Source of the DNA: Cellvibrio sp. UBA7671
GTDB taxonomy: Bacteria > Pseudomonadota > Gammaproteobacteria > Pseudomonadales > Cellvibrionaceae
Assembly: GCA_002483145.1 (NCBI GenBank)
Contig: DLHJ01000014.1
Coordinates: 558,001 to 622,000 of the forward strand
Direction: 5' to 3'
Length of the DNA: 64,000 nucleotides
The translations under genes were made by a program, and so were the position numbers. Below, piece after piece: positions 16,858 to 27,547 of the stretch; position 1 is the stretch's first letter, and every line of letters starts with the position of its first letter. Below the pieces are notes generated by a model. The model was not told the DNA's origin. It saw only the letters and a program-made list of their open reading frames with translations, and did no database searches.

Positions 16858-18256
16858 TATCCGAATCCAATTCCGGCACACCTAAAATGCGTTGGGATTG
16901 GATGCTAAATTCTGGATGCTGTTGCACAAACCATTCAATTTGCTCTTCGTTTTCACTTACTTGCCAACTGCATGTAGCATACACTAAATGCCCACCTGCC
17001 CTTACCGCAGGTGCGGCATTGGTGAGCAGTTGTTGCTGCAACTGAATTAATTCATTGGTGTCATTGGCATCAAAACGCCAGCGGGCATCCGGGTTGCGGC
17101 GCCAGGTTCCAGCGGAACTGCAAGGTGCATCAATCAACACCCAATCAAACCCGCGTTGCTGTGCAATTTCTTTCGGCAAACGCAGCGGCTCCAAACCTGT
17201 CCAGGTAAAAGCGCGCACATTAAAAATATCCGCGCGTTTCACACGGCGTTTTAATTCATCCAATTTGTATTCATGCAAATCGGTTGCAACCAATGCACCT
17301 TTGTTATTCATATGCGCGGCGATCGCGAGCGTTTTACCACCGGCACCAGCGCAAGCATCCCAGACTTTTTGGCCAGGTTTTGCAGCGACCGTTAATGCAA
17401 TCTGTTGACTGGCGATATCTTGAATTTCAACTGCACCAGTTTTGTATTCATCCGTTGAATGAACACCCAAACCACCGCGTGCCGATAACCGCTGTTGATC
17501 ATCGAGTTGTGCTTTTACACCTTGGCGCTGCAAGCTCTCGCACACATCAACCACATCCGCATTCTTTTGCACACGCAACCAGAGCGGCGGCGTAGTGACT
17601 TGCTGCTGGATAAAATGTTGCAGGGTTTTATCATCCCAATTGCTCACAGTTTTGCGTGCGCTTAATAAATCTGCCCACTGCGGACGCAAGCCATACCACA
17701 ATAAATAGATGTGAAAATTCTCGGGCGTTGCCTGCGCAGCGAACTGGTTAAAAAATTTGCGTCGATCTTCTGCGTCGCGCAATTGCGCCTGATTTTTTTT
17801 CGGTTGATCGCCATTCACACGCAACTGAACCCAGTACCAAAATGACACTGGCACTATGGCCTGGACATCCCGATGCTGCCACTCCAAGTCCCACTGTAAC
17901 CAATCAATCGCCGTTTCCTGATTGCGGTAGGCAAACTCCAGCGCCGTCGCTAATTGCTGAAAGCGCAGCGCAGAAAACATTGCAAGGCTCAGTGATGCAC
18001 TTTCGACCGCTTCCGGTTCGGCATTAGGGGCAAAGGTTTTGGGGGTTTTGAATTTATTGTGCTTTTTGACCTCATCATACTCAGGCATGGAGGTCGGCCC
18101 GGAATGAGCATATTGGCGCACGGTATTTTTTAGCCACTTATCCAGCGGCATGCTGCCCGCCACCTCTAACCACGCGCGCCAGAGCGGAACCAAGCGGGAA
18201 TCTTCATACTGGGCGGCGGAAGCGGTTTGTTTGGAGCTGGAGGATGGAGATTGCAT
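16823..18256 (-). CDS. RsmB/NOP-family RNA (cytosine-5) methyltransferase
   Basis: A SAM-dependent m5C RNA methyltransferase of about 477 aa. Motif I reads VWDACAGAGGKTLAIA, motif IV DAPCSSAGTWRRNPDARW (with the Cys that releases product) and motif VI GGHLVYATCSWQVSENEEQ (catalytic Cys). The N-terminal about 230 residues are alpha-helical and divergent, as in RsmB-like proteins. rRNA is the likely substrate, but the specific site cannot be told from sequence. The start is uncertain: ATG at 18256 or GTG at 18268. Confidence 0.88.
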   Translation of the reverse strand: MQSPSSSSKQTASAAQYEDSRLVPLWRAWLEVAGSMPLDKWLKNTVRQYAHSGPTSMPEYDEVKKHNKFKTPKTFAPNAEPEAVESASLSLAMFSALRFQQLATALEFAYRNQETAIDWLQWDLEWQHRDVQAIVPVSFWYWVQLRVNGDQPKKNQAQLRDAEDRRKFFNQFAAQATPENFHIYLLWYGLRPQWADLLSARKTVSNWDDKTLQHFIQQQVTTPPLWLRVQKNADVVDVCESLQRQGVKAQLDDQQRLSARGGLGVHSTDEYKTGAVEIQDIASQQIALTVAAKPGQKVWDACAGAGGKTLAIAAHMNNKGALVATDLHEYKLDELKRRVKRADIFNVRAFTWTGLEPLRLPKEIAQQRGFDWVLIDAPCSSAGTWRRNPDARWRFDANDTNELIQLQQQLLTNAAPAVRAGGHLVYATCSWQVSENEEQIEWFVQQHPEFSIQSQRILGVPELDSDTMFVAVLVNNS

Positions 18257-18337
18257 AAGAGGCGCCACAATTGGGATCGGGATCAGGAAGACCCAAAAAG
18301 TGGCGCATTCTACCAGTGATAGGGGTGCCGATGCAGC

Positions 18338-18931
18338 TTAACGCTCGGCCGCATCGGCCAGAATATCCAGATTGACCCCAATGGTCAGGGCACCAATGGT
18401 TCTGCCACTGGATTTGACCGGTACCGACACCTGGATCAGGTAGGCATTGGCGCTGTCATCAAACTCGGGCGCAGCAATAAATACCTCACCCTGCCCGCCC
18501 TTGAAGGTTTCGGTAAATTTCTCTTCGTCGCCCTGCCAGAAATCCGAGGTTTTGTTAGTCATGGCGACATTTGCACCCTGATTGTCCACCACAAACATTT
18601 CAACATAATAAGGTTCGGATTTTTCGATAGTCCGCAGCGCCTTGGCTGCATCGTTCTCCATAATTTCACGCATACCTTCGTCGATTCCCTCTTTATTCGC
18701 CATCCATTCAGCATCGCGTTTTTTTATGTCATCCATCGACATTCCACGTGAATTGCGCGCCTCAACCGCCGCCACAATCACCGGGTTCTCGCCCAACTTT
18801 TCAATTTCAGCGAGGCGGGCATTCAAGGAGTTGGGTACCTCTTCAGCTGCAACTGCCCACGCCTGATGCACCGAGCAACAAGCACCAAGAATAAATAACG
18901 TCGTTTTAAGCAAACTTTTATCTAATCTCAC
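18338..18931 (-). CDS. Stand-alone periplasmic Cache/PDC-type sensor protein
   Basis: A 197-aa protein with a Sec signal peptide cut near AWA-VAAEE (about residue 27). The rest resembles a single Cache (PDC) ligand-binding domain: a long N-terminal helix, then a PAS-like core with PYYVEMFVVDNQGANVAMTNKTSDFWQGDEEKF and IQVSVPVKSSGRTIGALTIGVNLD. Normally this domain is the extracytoplasmic part of chemoreceptors or histidine kinases; here it ends with no membrane anchor or output domain, so it may be a soluble periplasmic binding or accessory protein. No partner kinase lies next to it. Confidence 0.8.
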   Translation of the reverse strand: MRLDKSLLKTTLFILGACCSVHQAWAVAAEEVPNSLNARLAEIEKLGENPVIVAAVEARNSRGMSMDDIKKRDAEWMANKEGIDEGMREIMENDAAKALRTIEKSEPYYVEMFVVDNQGANVAMTNKTSDFWQGDEEKFTETFKGGQGEVFIAAPEFDDSANAYLIQVSVPVKSSGRTIGALTIGVNLDILADAAER

Positions 18932-19153
18932 GTTTTAATCCCCTATTTCAAATAGGCTCGGGTAACTTATGCGCCACAATCGCCTTTTAAGTAAAGAGGA
19001 TAAACAACCCATGTCAAGTTAACGCAAAGCAGGATAAGTACCCCATTGATATTTTTAGATTTTTTAACGTAGGGTAATTTTTTGTTTAGCCGTTTGCGCG
19101 ATGAGGTGATGGGGCTTACAACTAGATAGATAAACTTGTCTGGAGACACCTCA

Positions 19154-20236
19154 ATGGCTCAACTCAACCGCCGCGAACTGCTCAAAGCGCTAGCCGCGCT
19201 CGGTGTCGCCGCCCATGCAGCGCCATTATTTGCCAGTTCTGCACCGAACAAACGTGTAGGTGTTGCACTTGTGGGGCTTGGATATTACAGCCGCGACCTG
19301 CTCGCCCCGGCATTGCAACTCACGCAACATTGTTATCTTGCCGGCATAGTGACTGGCTCACCGGAAAAAATTCCCGTGTGGCAAAAACAATATGGACTAA
19401 AGGATTACAACATCTACAACTACAGCAATATGTATGAATTGGCCAACAACCCGGATATTGATGTTGTTTATGTTGTCACGCCCACCGGCACGCACAAAAA
19501 ATTTACGGAAATTGCAGCTAATGCGGGCAAACATGTGTGGTGCGAAAAGCCCATGGCGATGAATGCAAATGAATGCCAAGCGATGATTGATGTATGTAAA
19601 AAAAACAAAGTGCAATTGACAATTGGCTATCGCATGCAGCACGAACCTAATACGCAGCGCATCATGCAATTCGCCAAAGAAAAACCTTATGGAAAAATCC
19701 AAACGATTATCGCTGAAGCGGGCTACAACAGCGGCAATGCAGGATATAGCTGGCGCGCCGATCCAAAACTCGGCGGCGGCGCTGTGTATGATATGGGCGT
19801 CTATCCACTGAATGCCGCGCGTTATACCGCTGGCGAAGAACCTATCGCCGTAACCGCAAAAATGGAGAGCACGCGCGAGCTTTATAAAAATGTTGATGAG
19901 ACCACTGAATTTGAACTGGAGTTCGCAAGCGGCTCACGCGCGCGATGCGCAACAAGTTATGCACGATCGATGAATTTACTACGCGCCGATTGTGAAAAAG
20001 GTTGGTATGAACTAAATCCTTTCCAATCCTATTCGGGAGTACAGGGTAAAACCAGCGATGGTATTCAACTCGCACCATCCCCCGCCAACCAACAAGCACG
20101 ACAAATGGATAATGATGCACTCGCGATTTTAAATAAATCACCGCTTATTGTTCCCGGCGAAGAAGGCATGAAAGATATCGTCATTCTGGAAGCTATTTTT
20201 AAAGCGGCAAAAGAAGGCAAGCGAATTACGTTGTAA
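19154..20236 (+). CDS. Tat-exported Gfo/Idh/MocA-family oxidoreductase
   Basis: A 360-aa protein. The N-terminus carries a twin-arginine signal (NRRELLKALAALGVAAHA), so it is probably exported folded with bound NAD(P), like glucose-fructose oxidoreductase. The Rossmann motif is VALVGLGYYSRD and the family signature EKPMAMNANE; the C-terminal GGGAVYDMGVYPLNAARY is typical of the sugar-dehydrogenase fold. The ATG at 19154 has CTGGAG nine bases upstream. It probably acts on a sugar or aldose in the periplasm; the substrate is unknown. Confidence 0.88.
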   Translation: MAQLNRRELLKALAALGVAAHAAPLFASSAPNKRVGVALVGLGYYSRDLLAPALQLTQHCYLAGIVTGSPEKIPVWQKQYGLKDYNIYNYSNMYELANNPDIDVVYVVTPTGTHKKFTEIAANAGKHVWCEKPMAMNANECQAMIDVCKKNKVQLTIGYRMQHEPNTQRIMQFAKEKPYGKIQTIIAEAGYNSGNAGYSWRADPKLGGGAVYDMGVYPLNAARYTAGEEPIAVTAKMESTRELYKNVDETTEFELEFASGSRARCATSYARSMNLLRADCEKGWYELNPFQSYSGVQGKTSDGIQLAPSPANQQARQMDNDALAILNKSPLIVPGEEGMKDIVILEAIFKAAKEGKRITL

Positions 20237-20243
20237 TATTTAA

Positions 20244-20280
20244 ATCCTCGCTCCCAAGCTCCACTTGGGAGTATACCTCC
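20244..20280. repeat. Interspersed-type hairpin repeat (CTCCCAAG...CTTGGGAG)
   Basis: A CTCCCAAG / CTTGGGAG stem with a CTCCA loop, flanked by CCTCG and TATACCTCC, lies between two convergent genes. It resembles the widespread intergenic element of the form CGTTCCCAAGCTCCAGCTTGGGAACG that I recall from gammaproteobacteria. It may also act as a bidirectional stop. Confidence 0.55.
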
Positions 20281-20283
20281 CAA

Positions 20284-20973
20284 TTAAAACACGCTCATCA
20301 ACCGCGACTGAAACCACATAATCACCGGAAACGCTGCCGGCCAAATCCAGAAAAAACGATTCAATCCAAACAAACACGCATTGGCCAAATGAAATAGCGC
20401 CGCAATTCCGAGTGCAACTATTAACAATGTTTGATTAAACAATACCAACGGAAATAACAATTCAAATATCATCACCGACCAGGACATAGCCAGCAACACC
20501 TGCGGCCGCCGCGCCCACAAGCGCACACTTTCACTCACGGGATAAGCACTCAACGCAAACACCTGCTGCAACGCTCGGCCGCTGCGCCATTCCGGATTAA
20601 CTACTTTCACCCAACCGGATTGAAAATAAGAGAGGATTAATTGCACGGTCAAATATCCCAATGCAATTTCCTGCCAATAGCGTGAAGGCGCCAGATGCGA
20701 TAGCCATAAACATAGCAGCACCAACATAGTCATAGTATCGCTGCCACCATTGTAGGGACCCTGAAAACGCTGGATTAACATTATCGCTGTCACCAACAAT
20801 GCGGATTCAACCAGCAATGGTTGAAAGCCCAACATCAATAAAATCGCCAGCACTATGCGAATAAATCCCAGCGTTTTTTCTGATTGTTGTCCTCGTATAA
20901 ATTCCAGGCTTTGCTGGAAAATTGCAAAGCCTAAAATAATCTCAGCGAACCGAACAGCAAGCTCAAGCGTCAT
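20284..20973 (-). CDS. HTTM-domain-like polytopic membrane protein
   Basis: A 229-aa protein with about six hydrophobic helices. NGGSDTMTMLVLLCLWLSH and YFQSGWVKVVNPEWRSG resemble the conserved core of HTTM (vitamin K-dependent gamma-carboxylase-like) membrane proteins, though it is shorter than classic members. The ATG overlaps the stop codon of the upstream 146-aa gene (ATGA), so the two are translated together. The function of bacterial HTTM proteins is unclear. Confidence 0.7.
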   Translation of the reverse strand: MTLELAVRFAEIILGFAIFQQSLEFIRGQQSEKTLGFIRIVLAILLMLGFQPLLVESALLVTAIMLIQRFQGPYNGGSDTMTMLVLLCLWLSHLAPSRYWQEIALGYLTVQLILSYFQSGWVKVVNPEWRSGRALQQVFALSAYPVSESVRLWARRPQVLLAMSWSVMIFELLFPLVLFNQTLLIVALGIAALFHLANACLFGLNRFFWIWPAAFPVIMWFQSRLMSVF

Positions 20974-21410
20974 TGCCCGTCACCCACATTCCGCAACGCA
21001 AACGGTCTGGAAACAAACACAACTTCATCACGCACCTGCCCTGCTTCGGACTCAAGCGCGCGAATACGAAACACCAAATAGTAAAATTCACTACCGACAA
21101 CCATCTCCTGATTTAAAGCAGCCGCTACCAATCGCTGGCCAATTTCCCGTTCACGAAACTCTGAATAACCTTCGAACAAATGTTCCGCGCAGGTACTGAT
21201 ATACAAACGCTCATTCCACAAGGGATTGTGAAATAGCTGTTGCATACCGAGGGAAAAATTAACTTTTTTGGGTAAGGGGCGAAACGGTAACCACTCTTGC
21301 GGCTCGGAGTTTTTATCCGCAACAAAGCCCACCTCAATACGCGGCGATGGACCAATACTGCTGAAGAAGCGCCAGGAGGGGAAAAGTATGGGGAGAATTA
21401 GCTTTAACAT
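20970..21410 (-). CDS. Hypothetical partner of the HTTM-like protein
   Basis: A 146-aa protein with a short hydrophobic start (LKLILPILFPSW), then a mixed alpha/beta region rich in Arg and Glu (LYISTCAEHLFEGYSEFREREIGQRL). The start region could be a weak signal or anchor. Its stop codon overlaps the start of the HTTM-like gene, so it is probably a functional partner. I recognise no family. Confidence 0.7.
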   Translation of the reverse strand: MLKLILPILFPSWRFFSSIGPSPRIEVGFVADKNSEPQEWLPFRPLPKKVNFSLGMQQLFHNPLWNERLYISTCAEHLFEGYSEFREREIGQRLVAAALNQEMVVGSEFYYLVFRIRALESEAGQVRDEVVFVSRPFALRNVGDGQ

Positions 21411-21521
21411 TTCATATTAATAACAAAAAACCATGGAGAAACATGAGTCAATTTCACGCTACTACTCTATTGAAACACGTGCAGCTTAGCTCATTAACAG
21501 GCGGGCTTCGACATTAAAAGT

Positions 21522-22556
21522 CTATGAAAATTTAAATGCACTCGATGCCACAATACTTTCTTCATTTCTAGCGCGCTTCAATAGAGCACCTAGAAAATCA
21601 TCAATAAAAGGATCTGATAATGGATGCAACTGAGCTAGATGTGTTTGCATTAGCGGATGTTGTAAACTGGGATTATCCAAACCATGCAATGACCTCAAGC
21701 GAAATACACTTAACACCTCGAAAGGATTGTAATATTCGAGCGGAAAATTTTCAAAATCATAAAATCGATTGCTATTCCAACTGTCATGACGACACTGATG
21801 AGTATGCCGGTCACAAATTTTTAGCAGAAGGCTCTTTAATTCATCAAGATTATTAGTATTCCATTTCTTCACTAACTCATTAAAAATGTCCACATCATAA
21901 GCACATTTTATATTTAATTGCTCCTGCACATCTCTCACCCCATCATATGCGTTAAGCAACCTTACTAGAAAATGCTGTGTCCTACGTCTACCGCAAGAAT
22001 CACCACCATCGGCAATAATATTTTTAGCGAATGCAGAATTAATGCGATCCCGAAAATCTCTAGCGTAATCCAACCAACCCAATGACAAACACAAGCCCAA
22101 GGTGACGCCGTAATGACGTAGATAGCCCGATAGTTTTTGAGGTCTCTCGCCAGTCAAAAACTGTTGGTACGCGAATTCATAAAATTCTAGTTCTAATCGA
22201 TCAGACCAGTATTTATGCACCACTGTCTCTTTGTAGGAGTCCAACCATGAAACATCGCATGTAAAACATAGCAAACATGAGTCCACCATTTTTTGGATAG
22301 AATAACGGTGCAGACTATGCATCATACTTAGACTTGTATATTTATCAGGTTTATAAGTTATGCCACTTTTCCTACATTCGCCTTCACTCATGTGACTGTA
22401 AAAAAACTCCTCTCCGCGCGCATATCTAGTCAGAAAATCCAAATCTTTGCTATAACTTACCCCCCAATTCGCTAATGACTTTGTATGTGTAGAAAGCTTG
22501 GGGTAGCGCTTATAAACACCATCAATGGTTTCTTTTAATTCATTTGGCTTATACAT
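21522..22556 (-). CDS. Hypothetical protein, possible orphan immunity protein
   Basis: A 344-aa, mostly alpha-helical soluble protein without signal peptide, rich in Tyr, Leu, Arg and His. The C-terminal FEVLSVFRLRSLHGLDNPSLQHPLM stretch and the central RHYGVTLGLCLSLGWLDYARD resemble, from memory, DUF1911/PoNi-type immunity proteins that protect against polymorphic nuclease toxins; this assignment is weak. Base composition is visibly more AT-rich than uvrB and the genes around it, and it has no co-transcribed partner, which suggests recent acquisition. No toxin gene is adjacent. Confidence 0.6.
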   Translation of the reverse strand: MYKPNELKETIDGVYKRYPKLSTHTKSLANWGVSYSKDLDFLTRYARGEEFFYSHMSEGECRKSGITYKPDKYTSLSMMHSLHRYSIQKMVDSCLLCFTCDVSWLDSYKETVVHKYWSDRLELEFYEFAYQQFLTGERPQKLSGYLRHYGVTLGLCLSLGWLDYARDFRDRINSAFAKNIIADGGDSCGRRRTQHFLVRLLNAYDGVRDVQEQLNIKCAYDVDIFNELVKKWNTNNLDELKSLLLKICDRHTHQCRHDSWNSNRFYDFENFPLEYYNPFEVLSVFRLRSLHGLDNPSLQHPLMQTHLAQLHPLSDPFIDDFLGALLKRARNEESIVASSAFKFS

Positions 22557-22606
22557 AGCACAGGCATCCTTAACTTAAACTCAAATACTCTAGCTCAGGC
22601 AATTAA

Positions 22607-24619
<2,013 letters not shown>

Positions 24620-24922
24620 AAGAACTCAATAATGAATTAAAAAAGGGATTGTAACTAAAACTGGTTCAACCCAGCGACCATACTTGCTAATGGACTGCAG
24701 TATTTCTTCTGGGACACGCCGTGAATACATCCCTGTAGGCTCATCTTCGACATCCATGTCTCAGACGGTCTCAGAAAAAATACTCCAATCCATTACGCGA
24801 CAAATTGCTAAATAGGATGGCTAGCAGATGCCATTACTAGCTAGACTTGAAGACCACACAGCCTAACCCCCGCAACTGACAACCTATGTCAGCAGCACCC
24901 TTAATAACCGAAGGAGGCTTAT
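24620..24922. other. uvrB/fumC divergent intergenic region
   Basis: A gene-free stretch that must hold the promoters of uvrB (minus) and fumC (plus). It contains an interspersed-type repeat (24711-24775). AAGGAGG at 24910-24917 is the fumC ribosome site. No convincing gene, tRNA or LexA operator was seen. Confidence 0.6.
24711..24775. repeat. Putative interspersed palindromic repeat
   Basis: The segment contains GCCGTGAATACATCCCTGTA, then GGCTCATCTTCGACATCCAT and two overlapping GTCTCAGA-type units. GACAT-CC-ATGTC forms a small hairpin. The layout matches, from memory, intergenic repeats of the form CGTGAATCCATCCATGGAGGCTC that occur many times in genomes of related gammaproteobacteria. Only one copy is in this window. 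Confidence 0.5.
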
Positions 24923-26299
24923 ATGAGCGAGTTCCGCACCGAACACGACAGCATGGGCGAGGTACAAGTGCCCAAAACCGCGCTCTACGGCGCCCAAACC
25001 CAACGCGCACTCGACAACTTCGCCATCAGCAGCCTTACCCTACCCCCGCGCTTTATTCACGCTGTAGTCCATATTAAAAAAGCCGCTGCACTGACTAATC
25101 GCGAACTGGGCCTGCTGGACGAAGACATCGCTTGGGCGATTTGCGCCGCCTGCGACAGCATAGTCGCAGGGCATTACGTGGATCAGTTCCCGGTAGATGT
25201 GTTCCAAACCGGTTCAGGCACCAGCACCAATATGAATGTGAACGAGGTCATTGCCCATATAGCCAGTGAACTGGCAGGGCAAAAAGTGCATGCCAATGAC
25301 CATGTAAACATGAGCCAAAGCAGTAACGATACGATTCCCAGCGCAATCCATGTCAGCGCTGCGCTCGCCCTCAAACAGCAACTCTTTCCCGCGCTGGAAG
25401 AATTGCACACCAGCTTACTCGGCAAAGCGGAAGCACTGTCCGATGCAGTGAAAACTGGCCGCACCCATTTAATGGATGCTATGCCCGTGACATTTGGGCA
25501 GGAAATAACTGGCTGGGCGAGTCAAATTGAAAGCAATTATGTGCGCTTACAGATGGCGTTGCCGCAATTATTACGCTTGGCACAAGGCGGCACAGCCGTG
25601 GGAACCGGCATTAACGCTCACACGGAATTTGCAGAAAAATTTGCAGCGCATTTAAGCGAAGCAACTGGATTGATGTTTGAGCCTGCAGATAATTTTTTTG
25701 CACTCATGAGCGCGCAAGATACATCGGTTGCAATCTCAGGCCACTTAAAAACACTCGCCGTCAGCCTGATGAAAATCGCTAACGATTTGCGCTGGATGAA
25801 TTCTGGTCCACTCGCCGGTTTGGCAGAGATCAGTTTAAAACCACTACAACCCGGCTCATCGATTATGCCAGGCAAAGTCAATCCGGTAATTCCTGAAGCG
25901 GTGACCATGGTGTGCGCACAAGTCATGGGGAACGATGTAAGTATTGGTATTGGCGGGCAATCCGGCAATTTCCAATTGAACGTGATGTTGCCATTAATTG
26001 CCTACAATTTATTGCAATCCATTGAATTACTCAGCAATGCGAGTAATGAACTGGCCGATAAAACTATCGCCACTTTTACCGTCAATCACACCAACCTGCA
26101 AAAAACGCTCGCGCAAAATCCGATTTTAGTGACCGCATTGAATCCGATTATTGGGTACGAAAATGCCGCAGCAATTGCCAAAAAAGCTTATAAAGACGGG
26201 CGCGCGATTATCGATGTTGCACAGGAAGAAACTGATTTGAGCCGTGACGAATTGGAGCAATTACTAAATCCAGAAAAATTAACTCGCGGCGGTTTGTAA
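24923..26299 (+). CDS. fumC: Fumarate hydratase class II
   Basis: A 458-aa fumarase of the iron-independent class II type, converting fumarate to malate in the TCA cycle. Signature GSSIMPGKVNPVIPE (about residue 312), substrate-site TGSGTSTNMNVNEV and NDHVNMSQSSNDTIPSA, and TGRTHLMDAMPVTFGQE are all present. Strong ribosome site AAGGAGG seven bases before the ATG. It stands apart from the main TCA cluster; a TSUP permease follows after 39 nt. Confidence 0.97.
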   Translation: MSEFRTEHDSMGEVQVPKTALYGAQTQRALDNFAISSLTLPPRFIHAVVHIKKAAALTNRELGLLDEDIAWAICAACDSIVAGHYVDQFPVDVFQTGSGTSTNMNVNEVIAHIASELAGQKVHANDHVNMSQSSNDTIPSAIHVSAALALKQQLFPALEELHTSLLGKAEALSDAVKTGRTHLMDAMPVTFGQEITGWASQIESNYVRLQMALPQLLRLAQGGTAVGTGINAHTEFAEKFAAHLSEATGLMFEPADNFFALMSAQDTSVAISGHLKTLAVSLMKIANDLRWMNSGPLAGLAEISLKPLQPGSSIMPGKVNPVIPEAVTMVCAQVMGNDVSIGIGGQSGNFQLNVMLPLIAYNLLQSIELLSNASNELADKTIATFTVNHTNLQKTLAQNPILVTALNPIIGYENAAAIAKKAYKDGRAIIDVAQEETDLSRDELEQLLNPEKLTRGGL

Positions 26300-26338
26300 A
26301 AAGCTGTCTTTTAAACGATTGAATGAGATAACCCCACA

Positions 26339-27100
26339 ATGGATTTTGTTGTAGAGACACTGTTATTTTTATTTTTCGCTGCCACCGTTGCAGGTTTTAT
26401 GGATACACTCGCTGGCGGTGGTGGTTTGATCACTATCCCTGCGTTGGTTGTATCCGGCGTACCACCACTCGCAGCCTTGGGTACCAATAAATTACAAAGT
26501 AGTTTTGGTTCAGGAACATCGAGTTTTTTATTATTTAAACGCAAAAAAATCCACTGGCAAGAATTGCGCCCCATGATGGTTGCCGCTTTTGTTGGCTCGG
26601 TCGCCGGCACAATAATTGTACAATTTATTGATGCCAAAGTACTTGGATTTATGATCCCACTGGTACTAATCATCATTGCTGCTTATTTTATTACCGCACC
26701 CTATTTACAGCTTGAATCGACTGAACCAAGAATGTCGAATAATGTTTATCAAAAAACTGTGCTGCCTGTTATTGGAATTTACGATGGTATGTTCGGACCC
26801 GGCACAGGATCTTTCCTTGCAGTTGCGGGTGTCAGTTTCCGCGGACTGGAATTAATCAAAGCCACAGCGATTGCGAAGCCACTCAACTTCGCCACCAATA
26901 TCGCCTCGTTAATTGTTTTTATCTTTGCAGGTCAAATTATGTGGCTTGCCGGGTTCGCTATGATCGTCGGACAAATGCTCGGAGCTTGGATGGGTTCGCA
27001 CTACCTTTTTAAAGTTAACCCAAAGGTATTGCGGATACTGATTGTTACAATTTGTTTGATCATGTTAGGGCAGTATTGGTACAAACAAATCGCTGTTTAA
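26339..27100 (+). CDS. TSUP-family (TauE/SafE) membrane permease
   Basis: A 253-aa protein with about eight hydrophobic helices. The family repeats appear as FMDTLAGGGGLITIPALVVSGVPPLAALGTNKLQS near the N-terminus and GIYDGMFGPGTGSFLAVAGV in the middle, as in YfcA. TSUP proteins move sulfite, sulfonates or other anions across the inner membrane; the substrate here is not determinable. It may be co-transcribed with fumC (39 nt gap). Confidence 0.88.
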   Translation: MDFVVETLLFLFFAATVAGFMDTLAGGGGLITIPALVVSGVPPLAALGTNKLQSSFGSGTSSFLLFKRKKIHWQELRPMMVAAFVGSVAGTIIVQFIDAKVLGFMIPLVLIIIAAYFITAPYLQLESTEPRMSNNVYQKTVLPVIGIYDGMFGPGTGSFLAVAGVSFRGLELIKATAIAKPLNFATNIASLIVFIFAGQIMWLAGFAMIVGQMLGAWMGSHYLFKVNPKVLRILIVTICLIMLGQYWYKQIAV

Positions 27101-27130
27101 GGCTTTTACCAATAGCATCAGGAATCACAC

Positions 27131-27547
27131 ATGATGAACTTCTCCCACATAATCAGTCGATTGGTGTTGATACTGCTGAGCAGTACCATCGGCGCTTGCG
27201 TGGTCACCCCTAAAAAAGGGGCAAGCTATGATGAAAAATGCATGGTATCTACGCAGAAAATTGTACTCACCACAGAGCAAATGCGAACGTTCGATGAAAT
27301 AGACTGCCTTACCAGGAGTTGTAAAGAAGAGGTAACGGGTGCCTTGGTCGTCGCGACCCTAACGGCTACCACGAGTGCAATAGTATCTGGATCGGTCGCA
27401 TTAATAGGCAACACACTCTATTGGCTAGAGAGCCAAGGCGAGTGCCCGAATAAAAATCATCAGAAAGAAGATAAACTTCAAGTATTACCAGAGGGCACAG
27501 ATGAGACCTACTTGATCAGAGAAGAAGTAATTACCGCTAGATCCTGA
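27131..27547 (+). CDS. Small lipoprotein, unknown function
   Basis: A 138-aa protein with a type II signal peptide ending in the lipobox IGAC (Cys at about residue 23), followed by a short region with a Cys pair (DEIDCLTRSCKEE) and a Gly/Ala/Thr-rich hydrophobic stretch (about residues 68-98) that may insert in a membrane. The 3' end overlaps the convergent TrmH-family gene by 11 bp. No known family was recognised. Confidence 0.7.
   Translation: MMNFSHIISRLVLILLSSTIGACVVTPKKGASYDEKCMVSTQKIVLTTEQMRTFDEIDCLTRSCKEEVTGALVVATLTATTSAIVSGSVALIGNTLYWLESQGECPNKNHQKEDKLQVLPEGTDETYLIREEVITARS

Noticed and set aside
18967-19149. A 60-aa minus-strand frame before the Gfo/Idh/MocA gene
   Set aside because: Overlaps the promoter region and start of a well-supported gene; sequence looks random.
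21443-21517. A 24-codon frame with GGAG seven bases upstream, between the HTTM pair and the AT-rich gene
   Set aside because: Too short and without recognisable content; could be a chance frame. Only ribosome profiling would decide.
24661-24700. CTGGTTCAACCCAG as a possible LexA box for uvrB
   Set aside because: Spacing and sequence (needs CTGT-N8-ACAG, 16 bp) do not fit.
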